Source: Pseudopithomyces maydicus
Lineage: Eukaryota > Ascomycota > Dothideomycetes > Pleosporales > Didymosphaeriaceae
NCBI GenBank assembly: GCA_026873275.1
Contig: JANTUC010000016.1
Location: forward strand, 682,001 to 746,000
Direction of reading: 5' to 3'
Length of the DNA: 64,000 nt
The position numbers and the translations under genes were made by a program. This document shows positions 35,591 through 45,815 of the stretch, piece by piece; positions within the stretch are counted from its first letter, which is position 1, and each line of letters starts with the position of its first letter. Under the pieces are notes generated by a model. The model saw nothing but the letters and a program-made list of their open reading frames with translations. It was not told the origin of the DNA and did no database searches.

Positions 35591-36040
35591 CGGATATGTC
35601 GGAGGATTAACTGGGTCTTTGTAAAATATTGTGCTTACCGATGATGCTGATCATGATCAGAGGACAGGGAACGTAAAAGTTCGGCACGGATACGTCTGAG
35701 AAGCTTGACTAGGTCGCTTCGATCCCTGCGCTTCGTGCTGTACACGCATGTTGTACATGCCGTGGAAACGTAGAAGTATAAGGTACGGATACGTCGGAGC
35801 AGATTGACTGGGTCTCTGCGATTTCATTCTGGTTTGCACACTGACACTCAGAACGGTGAAATGTCCACCGTCTAAACGAATCATGCTCGATAGTCTAACA
35901 AGGGAACGTATACGTTACAGAACGTATGCGTCTGAGAAGCTTGACTGGGTCGCTTCGATCCCGTTGATAGTCTAACAAGGGGAACGTATACGTTACAGAA
36001 CGTGTGCGTCTGAGAAGCTTGACTGGGTCGCTTCGATCCC
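35591..36040. repeat. Dispersed 60-bp repeat family with palindromic core
   Basis: Clear copies lie at 35667-35726, 35901-35962 and 35978-36040; weaker ones lie at about 35591-35621 and 35764-35826. The last two strong copies are tandem with a period of about 77 bp and share the flank GATAGTCTAACAAGG. They contain the 12-bp perfect palindrome AACGTATACGTT, then GCGTCTGAGAAGCTTGACT, and end GGGTCGCTTCGATCCC, which can fold as a short hairpin. On the minus strand the copies stay open and encode a repeated RSDPVKLLRR / SVTYTFP peptide, but no start or flanking gene supports translation. Confidence 0.8.
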
Positions 36041-36224
36041 TACGCACGAGACAGTCTCCCACAATCGTAGTATGTATCATGTGAGAAGGAACGCACGAGT
36101 GTTGGCACTTGTGTGGTTGAGGGTGTGGACTAGGTCCCCCGATTCCTTTTCCTGAATCCTTGGAGAACCACGGTTATCCATGCACCTGAAGTCTATGCAG
36201 CTTCCGATCCAAATGCTCATGAGA

Positions 36225-36990
36225 AATAACGCCGGGGACGGTTCCCATGGGCTCAATTCCCCACTTTAAAGCTCGCAAGCAACGGACCGCGCTTGTGACG
36301 TTACTTGATGCCGTGCGGGGTGGTCTGGTGGGAGTGATGGACAATCCCACCGGGGCGGGGGTGGACCACGTAAGGACGCACTAACTATTTGACTTTCTCT
36401 TACCCGCTTTATCTTGCTCTTTGGCCGGAACCTTTTCGCCCGGTCATCAATGCCAGATTATGGCGCCTTGTGCGTCTCGTTTTCCTTTCCAAAGCTTATG
36501 ACAAGCACAGACATCATGAAATTGCCTGTTGGAAAGAGATGTTTAGTACTCGGCGTTACCTCAGCGTCGAATGTGTAGCCTCTGTCTTTAGAGGTATATA
36601 GGTACTACTGGACTGTCTGTAGTCCGGATTTTGGCGCCATTGCGCGCCTGGTTGACCTCTCCATAGCTCATAACAGCGCCGGTATGATGATACTACCTGG
36701 GGGAGGTTGTAGGCATGAAATGCTCGTCTGGCAACTGTCTCTTGATCAGCTGCCTTTCTTGGGCAGTAAAACGCTTTTTTTCTGCCTTTTGGGGCAGTTT
36801 AAATCTCGCAGAGCGATACGCTGGGGACGGCGCTCGTGAGTAATTCCCCGTTTAAAACACACGAGGCTGCTATGCGGAGGGACGAGCGCCAGTGTTGTAA
36901 TCCCTCTGTGCCCTTCCCGGTACAATCTTAGTAGAAGCTCGTAGTGCGATTACGCTGGGGACGGCGTCTACGAAGTATTCCCCTTTATAC
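36225..36990. repeat. Second short repeat family (GGGGACGG...TTCCCC)
   Basis: Three copies, 36225-36270, 36814-36860 and 36948-36990, share a core CGCTGGGGACGG, about 15-20 variable bases, then ATTCCCC and a TTTA-type end. The GGGGA and TCCCC arms are complementary and could form a stem. Between copies one and two, two further diverged blocks resemble each other (about 36445-36530 and 36622-36710, both with TGGCGCC and a later TCATGA/CATGAA word), so the whole stretch looks like old duplications. Confidence 0.65.
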
Positions 36991-37249
36991 AATGATCATT
37001 TATAATTTTGCAGACACTTCCAATTTTCTCCATCTCTCCCGACTCTGTATGCATACTTGTGACTTATTTCCCGGTTGTGTTACCTGAAGCAAATGTGAAG
37101 ATGGTGCAGCCAATGAAACGAAGGCGCATTGCTACTAATCTCATATCGGAGTAGCGTATGGCTCAGGTGCACCTTCTCCACAAAACACTTCAACGCCCAG
37201 AAACATTCATCGACAACTCACAACGCCCATCGTATCCCATTAACATGTC

Positions 37250-39614
37250 ATGACCAAGCGATCCCACGAATCGGCAATAACAGCTCATCTGCCCCATCTA
37301 CCATCGCCTGGGGACGCTCGTGCAGATCCAAATCAAGGCGATGACGACGGGGATGGTGCAGCGGTGAAGAAGGCGCGCACCTTCATGGCCACTTTGGTAC
37401 GTAGCAACCAAATTATTAGGATTTCACGGGTTGTAAGAAGGGAAAGGCATCGAGGTACCGTGGGAGTGTGTGGAATTGCAAATATCCAGCGGGGATTGGC
37501 TTGCAGTTGCAATCTTCCACTTATAGCTGACCGAAACAGGCATGTGATGTTTGCAGAGCTAGAAAGACAAGATGCGACGAAGACCGCCCCAAGTGTGGAT
37601 ACTGCAAGGTGAGATTGTCTCTTACTAAAAAAATGGAAGTCTTGCTGACAATAAGTAGATCATGAACCTTGAGTGTGTGTATCAAACTCCACGCCCTACC
37701 AAGTGAGTCACAGCGCCTCTAGACTTTTTACACATGTTTTGAATCCTGGATATTCCTAATTCTAAACTGATTCAACATAGAAAGGACCAGTCAATGGCAG
37801 TCGCCATCAATGCTATCAGACGGCTCGAGGCCAAGGTCGAGGACCTCACTACAGCCATTCATTCTAGCAGGGCTGTGCAATCTCCGCAAGGTTTCCCACA
37901 GGCTTCGCTTGATCAAAGATCTCCTCTTACTGTTAACTCGCACGCAAGCCCCGGGATTTCGTATCCGTTACCACATCACCGTGGTTCGCTGGATATCGGG
38001 TCGTCCCCCCATGCCACCACTGTAGGAACCCCCGGGAGGGCCTCAAATGCTGTTCCAGATTCGAGCGGCACTGTTACTTTGTCTTTCAGTCAGCATGGCG
38101 TCGCGTTGTGGCCCGCTGTTGCGGAGCTTCTCCCGTCTGATTTTATCACCGCTCGTGAGGCGTTGCCTAGAGACTATATTGTAGATATCGAGCGGGATCG
38201 ACGACCACTGCCTATCCACATCAACATTCCTGCCGAATACGACAGTAATTCCTGGTTGACAAGGCTGCCATTATCTGTTTTCAAGGGCCTAGCAGATGCC
38301 TATTTTGCAGTATTCCATCGAAACAACCCTGTTCTTGACAAGTTCCAGTTCTTCTCGGGCACCCTCAATGCTGCAATTGATAGCGAATTCGGATACGATG
38401 TAGACACGTGTCTTGTTTTGATCGTCCTTGCGCTTGGGTGTCTAGCTGTCAGAGCGTACGAGGAGGGAGACTTCGTCTTGCCTTCGCGTATGCCTTCTGC
38501 AACGACGGGCTTTATACGACCAGACTGGTACGAACTGGTCCTGGACGATCCGCCCGGTCTGAAATTCTTCAACGAAGCAAGGCATCGGATTGGGCTCTTC
38601 ATGCACCAAAACGATCTCCCAATCGGCCAGTTCTACATGTTAAGCACCCTGTACTATGCTCAGCTCCTACGCCCAATAGATTCGTGGACAATGGTGAATC
38701 GCGCTGCTTTGTGTTGCATCAGTACGTTGTCGCGTGGGGATCCAATTGACTATAACGACTGGGAAAGCGACATGCTCTCTAGGCTATTCTGGAACACGCT
38801 CATGTACGAAACCATCATTACGCAAGAACTCAACCTCCCCCGAGCGGGCTGCTCAACTACGAGTCGGACGTGCCGATACCAAAGTTCATGTCTTGCCCAC
38901 GGCCCAAGACATCGATATCGGGGCTGCTCGTCGACGAAGACGATTCCTTTTTCAACTTCCATTTCCTGGCTCAAGCGGCGCACCGAATAATACTCACACG
39001 TATCAGGTACGTGTCATGGCTTGAATTGCATCGACCTTTGTCACTGACTGACGTCTAGGCACAATCTTTACTCGTTTGCGGAGAAAGAGGGATACCCAAG
39101 CCCTACAGTGACGGCCGAGATGCACCACCAACTTGAGCAGTGGCGCTCGAATCTCCCGCCGTCGTTACAGTTCACCAACGATGAGAGCTTGGACGAGTCG
39201 ACGAGCCCGGCGCATGTGATTGCGAAAGCCATGTTACGCAGTCGATATAGAGTGGCCCAGCATCACATTGGCCGGGCGTTCCTATACAAAGCGCTCCATG
39301 CGCCGCAGTATACGACGGCGAGCGAGTACAACGAAGTCAGGAAGGGTCTCCAAGGCTCCATGTACTGGCCGACGACCATGGGGCTGTGCGTGCAGATGAA
39401 AGCTGCATTGCCAATCAAGTTTGGATGGTGCTCGCAATGCTTCGGGCAGATCTTGCTCTTCACTGCGGTTGCGCGGTCGTCGAACCCTGAGCTGAGGGCG
39501 ACGCTGCCTGACGGATGGGAAGAATGGGTTCGGATCATGATGGACCTGATCGGCAGCTGCGCGCGCGAGAGCCCAGGAATAGCGAAAGACTACGAGCTGC
39601 TGGGGCTGTTGTGA
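37250..39614 (+). pseudogene. Zn2Cys6 transcription factor with an internal frameshift
   Basis: Exons 37250-37396, 37540-37608, 37659-37702, 37781-39006 and 39059-39614. The zinc cluster is assembled over exons 2 and 3: ACDVCRARKTRCDEDRP, KCGYCK, IMNLEC, with C-x2-C-x6-C-x6-C-x2-C-x6-C spacing. A dimerisation helix follows (MAVAINAIRRLEAKVEDL), then the fungal-specific regulatory domain (LADAYFAVFHRNNPVLDKFQ, IGLFMHQNDLPIGQFYMLST). At the five-C run 38837-38841 the frame breaks: upstream ends ITQELNLP, and the expected LLNYESDVPIPKFM and all later homology lie one frame over. One more C would restore continuity. It may be a recent null allele or an assembly error; everything else is intact. 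The ATG at 37250 follows an ATG-Ser-stop at 37245. Confidence 0.8.
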
Positions 39615-40463
39615 CTGCACTTGAAAGCGGCCACAACGACAGTCTCTCTTGGACCACCAAGCTACGTTGCGCTCTAGGCCGCGCGCCGAACAACGAAGAC
39701 TGGTTGAAGGAATCGCCGGTGCTGACAAGCTCGCTTTCTCTCCATCCTGAGACAGCCGGCAGGAAGCCTACGGCCGTATTATGGCACCGCCCGGATCTAG
39801 TTCACAGCTTGCCCGAACAGGAAATGTGGCCCAGAAGCAGAACCAAAGGTTGTACCTGGTGCTTGTAGTCTAGTGATAGCTGCTTGCACTCGAGTGCCGC
39901 AGACACAAGCTCACCCAAGCGTGCGCCACAATGCCACGTACTCCCTGACGTAGCCCAGGCCGTCGCTCGCTTGGGAGCAGGGGATGTGGTTCCCCGACCG
40001 ATGCCCCACGACCGCCCATGTGCCGTTTACCCCGCGTTAAAGTCAAATTGTGAGAGTTAATCGCGGGGATATATTGTACATTAAAGATGGCCCTCCTGTT
40101 GCACATGATTGGCAGATGATACGTGCCCATGGCCGCAAGGGGCTCAATGGCATGCAGCATGGTCGTGCAGTCGTCGTTAGGCCCCGACTAGTCCCCTGCA
40201 GGCTGGAATCTGACGCGTGAGCTTCCACGACGCGGCTCCGCCATCCTCGGATTATGCACCACCTACCTTTCTGCCTTGCTCATTGTGTCTCCCTACCACC
40301 GTCGATTGACCTTGGGTCCTGGTCGCGCGTTCCCCCGTGGCCTTGTCCTTGCCTCGTCCACGTCGTCGCGCCACCCCGATCACCCAGCTTTGAGCGCTCG
40401 CAACGCCCCCCAGGACCGCTCCCTAGACCCTCCACATTGGCGTTGTCATTCATTTCGCATGTC
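39615..40463. other. Intergenic, no gene seen
   Basis: Between the Zn2Cys6 gene and the GT34-like gene. A pyrimidine-rich promoter-like stretch covers about 40260-40460. Short frames on either strand are unsupported. Confidence 0.5.
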
Positions 40464-41748
40464 ATGTCCGCAAACCACAACTATGCCTACACGAGCCTCG
40501 CAAACATAGCCTCCGGGCCGCACGCGCGATGGCGGCGCATCCTGTGCATCGCCGCGATCCCCATGATATGCGCCTTCGTCTACTTCGCCCTCGAGCCCAG
40601 TGCCTTGCCCTCGTATAGGGGCACGCAGTATGTCGCATTCTCTGCGTTCCCCGTTGTCCAGAGCCTTCACGCTGACCTGAACCATCAGATACCCGTTTTT
40701 TCACAATGTCTCCCTCCCCGACAACGACATGTCCATGGCGACCGTATTGAAAGCCTTGTACGGACCGATAGTGCACCCTGTTGCTGCAGCCAACTTCACC
40801 GACGATGACGGACAAGTCTACCACCTACACGGCGAGCCGCGCTTCAAACAAAAACTGGGGAAGAAGGTGCTCATTTTGGATATTGACAGTCGCGCTTTGA
40901 CGAAACCGGGCCAACTCATGGACGACGAACTCGTCTGGAAAGGCGGCGAAGGCATCCGCGCGCTGTCTGCCGGCATGCTGAGTCACTACGCCTATGCGCA
41001 GATACACGGCTACGACTACCAATTCATCCGCGCTCCCGACTACGAGGACCGCTGGGGCACGTGGGTGAAGGTCCCCATCATGCGAGAAGCGCTAAAAACC
41101 CACGACTACATCCTCTTCATGGACTCGGACGTTTTGCTCCATTTCCCGCATCTTCCGCTGGAATGGCTGCTCAACTACTGGAACATGACCAAGGAGACCC
41201 TCGTCATGATGTCGCTCGACCCCGACGAGCCGCAGAACTACGATTGGCAAGGAAACCGCTATTTGAACACGGGCTTCGTCATAGCACAGCAGAGTCCGCG
41301 CACGCAGGAGATGTTCAAGGTGTGGGCCGAGTGTCCCGACGAAGGACGCTACAAGGGATGCTCCAAATGGAAGCTTGAGATGTTTCACGAACAGGCTGCG
41401 TTCGGCGACTACGTCCGCTACGACTTTGACCGTCCTGAAGACATCAAAGTGTTGCCCTGTGCAGAGGCCAACGGCGCCCCAGAGGCCGAGAACCGCGGTG
41501 GTTGCAAGGGCACGTTTGTGCGTCATTACTGGGTGAACAAGGGACTTGTGCCGAAAGCACTGAGCGATCAAGTCATGCAGTATTTTGTTCCACGCCTGCA
41601 TCAGCTCTACCACAAGACTGCAAAGGACCACGTCGTCGACGCCAAGGGCTACCGATTATCAGGCGCCGATTTGATCGAGCTGACGCCGGAAGAGAAGCAG
41701 GCGCTGGACGAAGGCAGCGAGAAGAACCAGAAGGACGATGGGTGGTAG
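40464..41748 (+). CDS. Type II membrane glycosyltransferase, GT34-like (GMA12/MNN10 type)
   Basis: Two exons (40464-40627 and 40689-41748) give about 407 residues. A short cytosolic N-terminus and one TM segment (ILCIAAIPMICAFVYFAL) form a Golgi-type signal anchor. The luminal domain has SHYAYAQIHGYDYQFIRAPD, WVKVPIMREALKTHDYILF, and the metal-binding DSD in LFMDSDVLLHFP, then RYLNTGFVIAQQS and FHEQAAFGDYV. This layout fits the alpha-galactosyl/mannosyltransferase group GMA12/MNN10 (GT34), which decorates N- or O-glycans. A related nucleotide-diphospho-sugar transferase family cannot be excluded. The splice joins GTQ to YPFFHNVSLP in phase. Confidence 0.8.
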
Positions 41749-42776
41749 CTGCCGACTGTGATACCCAGTTTTCATTTTCCCTGTCTTTCTAGTTGGCGCC
41801 AAATCTCCCTGCTGGCGTTTTTTTTTAAACAAAATTACACGGTATCTGTTGGAAATACCACCAGACTAACATATCGGCTTGGGTAGACGGCATCGGAATT
41901 TCGGTAGCTTTAAAAGATGGAGTTGGTTGCATGGTCTAGAATTAGACCGGGGGTTTGTTATTGTTTGGATGAGTGAATAATCTATCTAGTACCTGCATAT
42001 TTAGCGACGAGTTTTTGCTTTGAGGGTAGTGAGACTCAGGAAGAAGAATGGAGTAAGCCGTGAATTATTGGCCAATCTCGCTTTCTCTCGGTGTACATTC
42101 TTGATGCCTCCTGCGAGCGGACGCGTGTTATCTAGCGCTTACAGTGTGATGTATCGTCGCTTTAGCGCTGATCTCTCTCCTTCTTCCATCTTCAGCCTTG
42201 GTCACTCAATTAGATCCCCTAACACCGCGAAGCTGCTATGAAGCCTTTTCTTTACACATTCACAAACACTCCCTCACCCCTGACCTCACATCTTCTATCT
42301 CTCTCTATATTCACCTGTATCTCCCCAGTCAAACTGCTCTTCAAAATTTCTTCCTTTCTTCTCTTTTGGGCATTGAAGTACATGTATATCGCCCAGATGC
42401 TTGACGGTTCCTCCATTGAATCAATCTTTATGATGGCAATTTGAATGACGAAACACAGCCGTGGGGTGGCTCAGAACGATAAATTATAGGGCCCTCTTCT
42501 GATTGTTCCTTTCGGTTCATCTATACGTACATCTACAGTTGTGAATCTCTGTCCTGGTCTTCGCTATGATTGTGATTACTTTGTAATTGTCAAAATCGAT
42601 GTCACTACACGTATGAACTTATCACAGGCGATACTATATCACTCTATGCAATCATCTAATTAATAATTAGCAACGGTGAATATAAACCCCTCTATTTATA
42701 TTGCAGAATTCTGCCATACTAGACCTTTACAATATTGTATACCCAAACACAAATTAAACGCAGCACAATAACACCC
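41749..42776. other. Intergenic, AT-rich towards its end
   Basis: No supportable gene. From about 42480 to 42740 it is AT-rich and free of open frames, and probably contains the promoter of the next gene. Confidence 0.5.
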
Positions 42777-43232
42777 ATGACGTCCAACAAACTTAACAAA
42801 CACAACCTAGCAATCCAAGACTTCCTTACGGGAGCAAGTACATATTCTCGATCCACGACACTTGTAGCTCAATCTGACACCTCCACGCGTAATTACGGTG
42901 GTCCTCAATTAACGGCAAACGATCGTATTAACCAGGCTAGGGCCATGAGTCAACAAAGACCGGAACTCACGGGAGAAAACCTAGCTCGGCATGACTTCTC
43001 TACAGGAGGATTGAGACGTGCACCAAGTACAGACAGCAATGTAGCTCAAGACGGTGCTGAGAACGAGCACTCTCAGCAGCCGACAGCCGACCATATGGTT
43101 CGGCGCGAATCTGCCAGAGAAGACATAACCTATGACGATCCATCGCTGGATCAATACGACTACAGCAATATTGGATGGTATCGTACAGAGAAGAATGGTG
43201 TCTGGGAGCCGCGTGCAGGGCGCTGGAGGTGA
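42777..43232 (+). CDS. Small hydrophilic protein, unknown
   Basis: A single open frame of about 151 residues from the first ATG of the frame. It has no signal peptide or membrane segment. The middle is Gln/Ser/Thr/Asn rich with two loosely repeated phrases (LAIQDFLTGAS and LARHDFSTGGL, each after a short polar stretch). The C-terminus SNIGWYRTEKNGVWEPRAGRWR is aromatic and the most likely conserved part. I do not recognise a family. The AT-rich 5' flank and lack of overlap with other features favour a real gene, possibly lineage-specific. Confidence 0.5.
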   Translation: MTSNKLNKHNLAIQDFLTGASTYSRSTTLVAQSDTSTRNYGGPQLTANDRINQARAMSQQRPELTGENLARHDFSTGGLRRAPSTDSNVAQDGAENEHSQQPTADHMVRRESAREDITYDDPSLDQYDYSNIGWYRTEKNGVWEPRAGRWR

Positions 43233-43928
43233 GATTTGGAGTACATCAATAGCTCACGCTTCGAGGAAAGGCGCGGCCTGACCAGAATCTTGTAAGATTA
43301 TTAGGCTGGAAAGCTGCAGTCTTGATTTCAAGATTCCAAGGAAGGTTCCAAGGTTATCTTGAATTCACCTGATCATATCAATTCATGGTTCTCGTTTACA
43401 AGTTTCCTTTCATGCTAATGAGGAATCCAAGTGGAGGTACAATCTCAAGGTAATCTAACACGTGCACCAATGGTGGAATTTCATGACTGTTGAAACGCCC
43501 ATGTACGAAGCATTTGTGTTGTACATGACCGTTACGAACGATGGACCCCATAGGCTGAAAGTAAAACATGTTGCGAGATAAAGTTTATTCCTGTCCTGCA
43601 TGTCGATTGCGTCACTAATCCCTGTGTAACTTGAGAGACAGATCTCTAGGTCTCGGCCGTCAAGTCCAAGTAAGCTTCGGTGGACAGTGTGGTAATAGCT
43701 TTCAGTGCTACCGGGTGTGGTGCGCGCGTTCCTCACGCCCAAGTGAAGCTGGCAACGCCCACCAGCCACACGCTTTTCAACCACGCTCATGGCCGCCTGG
43801 AGCTTCCGTGTCCCAGGTGATCCAAACAATCCACGGGAGCTGCTCGAGCACAAACATTACTACACATTGCACGTCTGCCGCCCTGGCCCTCCTTCAGCCT
43901 GTCACTCACCCACCACCCCGGCCGGACG
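43233..43928. other. Intergenic, no gene seen
   Basis: Contains a small cluster of AAGATTCCAAGG/AAGGTTCCAAGG words at about 43330-43352 and the promoter of the following gene. A 132-codon minus-strand frame (43455-43853) has no supporting feature. Confidence 0.45.
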
Positions 43929-45220
43929 ATGGCTACTCACCTCTTCCCACACACGCCAGCACATTCTCCTGCCCGACCAGTGAGTGCTTACAGCGCGCAC
44001 TCGACCATCCGCCGGGTGACCCCCTCGCCCGACTCTCTCACCGATGCTCTATCCCAAGGCTATGCGGCGCACTCAACGCCCCGCCATCCCGTAAAAACCC
44101 AGTCTATGAACAACCTGATCCATAGAAATGTAGCAGAAAGCAAATCCAGGCAAAGTGGTAAGTCCCCGATCTAGCACCCGCGAGTTGCCCAATTAGGAAG
44201 CTGCGCACATAGACCCGGTCGAACAGCGCATGCAGTAAGGAAGGCGAAACTCACGAAGCTACAGGAGCACAGAGTGGGTATGACAACCACGAGGACCTCG
44301 TATCACGCGCGCACTCTGTAACCTCGCCCGCCAGCCACAAAATCATCGCCAGGAAGATAACACCATCCCGCATACCCGGCCCCTCGAACCTTATTCCTGG
44401 CCGCACCGACGAAGCAACTGGTCTCAGGCGGCGCAAGGCAGGTCGAATTTCGCCCTCGAAGCTGGGTGCGCCTCGCCAGCACCGCCCCATACTCCCTGCG
44501 ACCCTGCTGTATCCGCCCGCCGCGTTGGAGAAGCAAGTGGTCGTCGCGGCGCCCGGCAGCCAAGCAGCACCGGCGGGCCTCGCCATGCCAGCAGAGCCTC
44601 CGCGAACACCGCCTGCTCCTCCAGGCGAGGAACGAGCGCGGCTGGCCGAGTTCACGCTGTTCCCAACTGAAGACCCATTTGTATCAGACGCACCTATCCA
44701 GCCGCCAGTAGACAACACCATCCGACCAGGTCTACCTCCCGGGCAACCATCGGAAGACTACTTCCGGACCCAAACGGACAAGCACGAAGATCCCGATGCC
44801 TTTATCCCGTTCCCGAAGAGTCCCCGCAAGCCCATACCGTCTTCATGGAAGCGAGCCGAGGAACACGGCCACCACTCGTCATCCTCATCGAAGGATATAG
44901 AACCTGATGAGATCACCCCAATAACGCCTCTGGCAGTCCGGAAACCACATCTTCCACGGAATGCTTCGACAGCGTCATGGAGGAGCAATGCGACCTTCTC
45001 TACACCAGGCAGGGATGAGATGGAGCGCAAGAGGGCGCAGGTCGATGCGGGGGACGAGGGGCCGTTTGGGGCGGCGAAGGGTATGCAGGACCTTGCTGAG
45101 AAGAGACGACAAGTTAGCGAGGGGAAGAGCGTGAGCCAGCGGTTTGAGGATGTAGATGAAAGCAATAAGAAGAAGAAGAAGGAGAAGGGAGGGGGACTGT
45201 GTAGATGTGTCGTGATGTGA
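43929..45220 (+). CDS. Disordered protein with polybasic CaaX (farnesylation) C-terminus
   Basis: Two exons (43929-44157 and 44268-45220) give about 393 residues. The protein is Pro/Ser/Arg rich, mostly disordered, without TM segments. Phrases such as LAEFTLFPTEDPFVSDAPI, EDYFRTQTDKHEDPDAFIPF and PFGAAKGMQDLAEKRRQVSE are the most ordered. The end is striking: ESNKKKKKEKGGGLCRCVVM, that is a run of Lys, a Cys that could be palmitoylated, and a CVVM box whose terminal Met favours farnesyltransferase. This is the architecture of Ras-like membrane targeting signals, but no GTPase domain is present. The intron boundary (GTAAGT to GGAG) is inferred from frame. The protein should attach to the inner plasma membrane or endomembranes. 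No family is recognised. Confidence 0.65.
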
Positions 45221-45815
45221 CGGCGAAACATGTGGGAACTTGAATTTGGAGCGATTGGGCTGAGAGGATTGAAGTGTACTCGTGGTTGGATATAGGATCG
45301 ACACGCCAACATGGCCACGTTGGATTTGGGGTTGGGAAGTAGGAACGGATGGGAGAATTCCATACGGTGATTGCATGCTGGTATAACTATCGCAAATAGA
45401 AGCAGTTCGCTGCTCGAAGTGGATTATGCTCTTTCTACATGTAAGTGAAAGCTATTTTTTGAAAATAAACATCACCAGCCCTTTTCAGACTTTCTTTCTG
45501 CACCAGACGAGAAACACAGCTAACGACCCGAGAAAAGATTTGGCAAGACTGTCATGTCAGAATCATGTCAGGAAAACTACTCTGGTTGAAAATAATGTCT
45601 TGGCTTTGCGAGTCAACGTTGCTTCACCTAGACGAAAACGCATGTATCATCACGTCAACGTTGATTCACCTAGACAAAAACGCATGGACTATCCTGCCTC
45701 ATGTCCCTTTAAGGTCACGAACACGGTATAGAATACAGTCTACCCGTATGTAGAGACATAACTTCACACAAACGCATCAACACCGACCTAGGCCACACCC
45801 TGCACAAGAGTCAAC
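45221..45815. other. Intergenic with a 42-45-bp duplication
   Basis: Separates the CaaX protein from the next gene on the same strand. The only notable structure is the direct repeat at 45612-45698. Confidence 0.5.
45612..45698. repeat. Two-copy direct repeat of about 42-45 bp
   Basis: GTCAACGTTGCTTCACCTAG at 45612 and GTCAACGTTGATTCACCTAG at 45654 begin two near-identical blocks, each containing GAAAACGCATG or AAAAACGCATG. AACGTT is itself a palindrome. It lies upstream of the gene at 45816. Confidence 0.75.

Larger units (their letters stand above)
32451..37249. other. 4.8-kb gene-free region
   Basis: The largest gap in the first 60 kb. Many short frames occur (up to 129 codons), none with a domain, splice pattern or neighbour support. 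From 35.5 kb it contains two families of short repeats (separate entries). Base composition is ordinary (near 50% GC by eye), so the absence of genes is not due to AT-rich decay. At 35210-35217 a TATTTAAA box is followed by a C/A-rich leader-like stretch with no downstream open frame, which could mark the promoter of a lost gene. Confidence 0.55.

Noticed and set aside
35700..36045. Possible tRNA genes suggested by GGTCGCTTCGATCC
   Set aside because: The T-arm-like end has no matching acceptor stem, D-arm or anticodon arm at the right distance in any copy.
35895..36080. 61-codon minus-strand frame encoding a repeated RSDPVKLLRR peptide
   Set aside because: The peptide repeat simply mirrors the DNA repeat. 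There is no flanking gene, signal sequence or start context to support translation.
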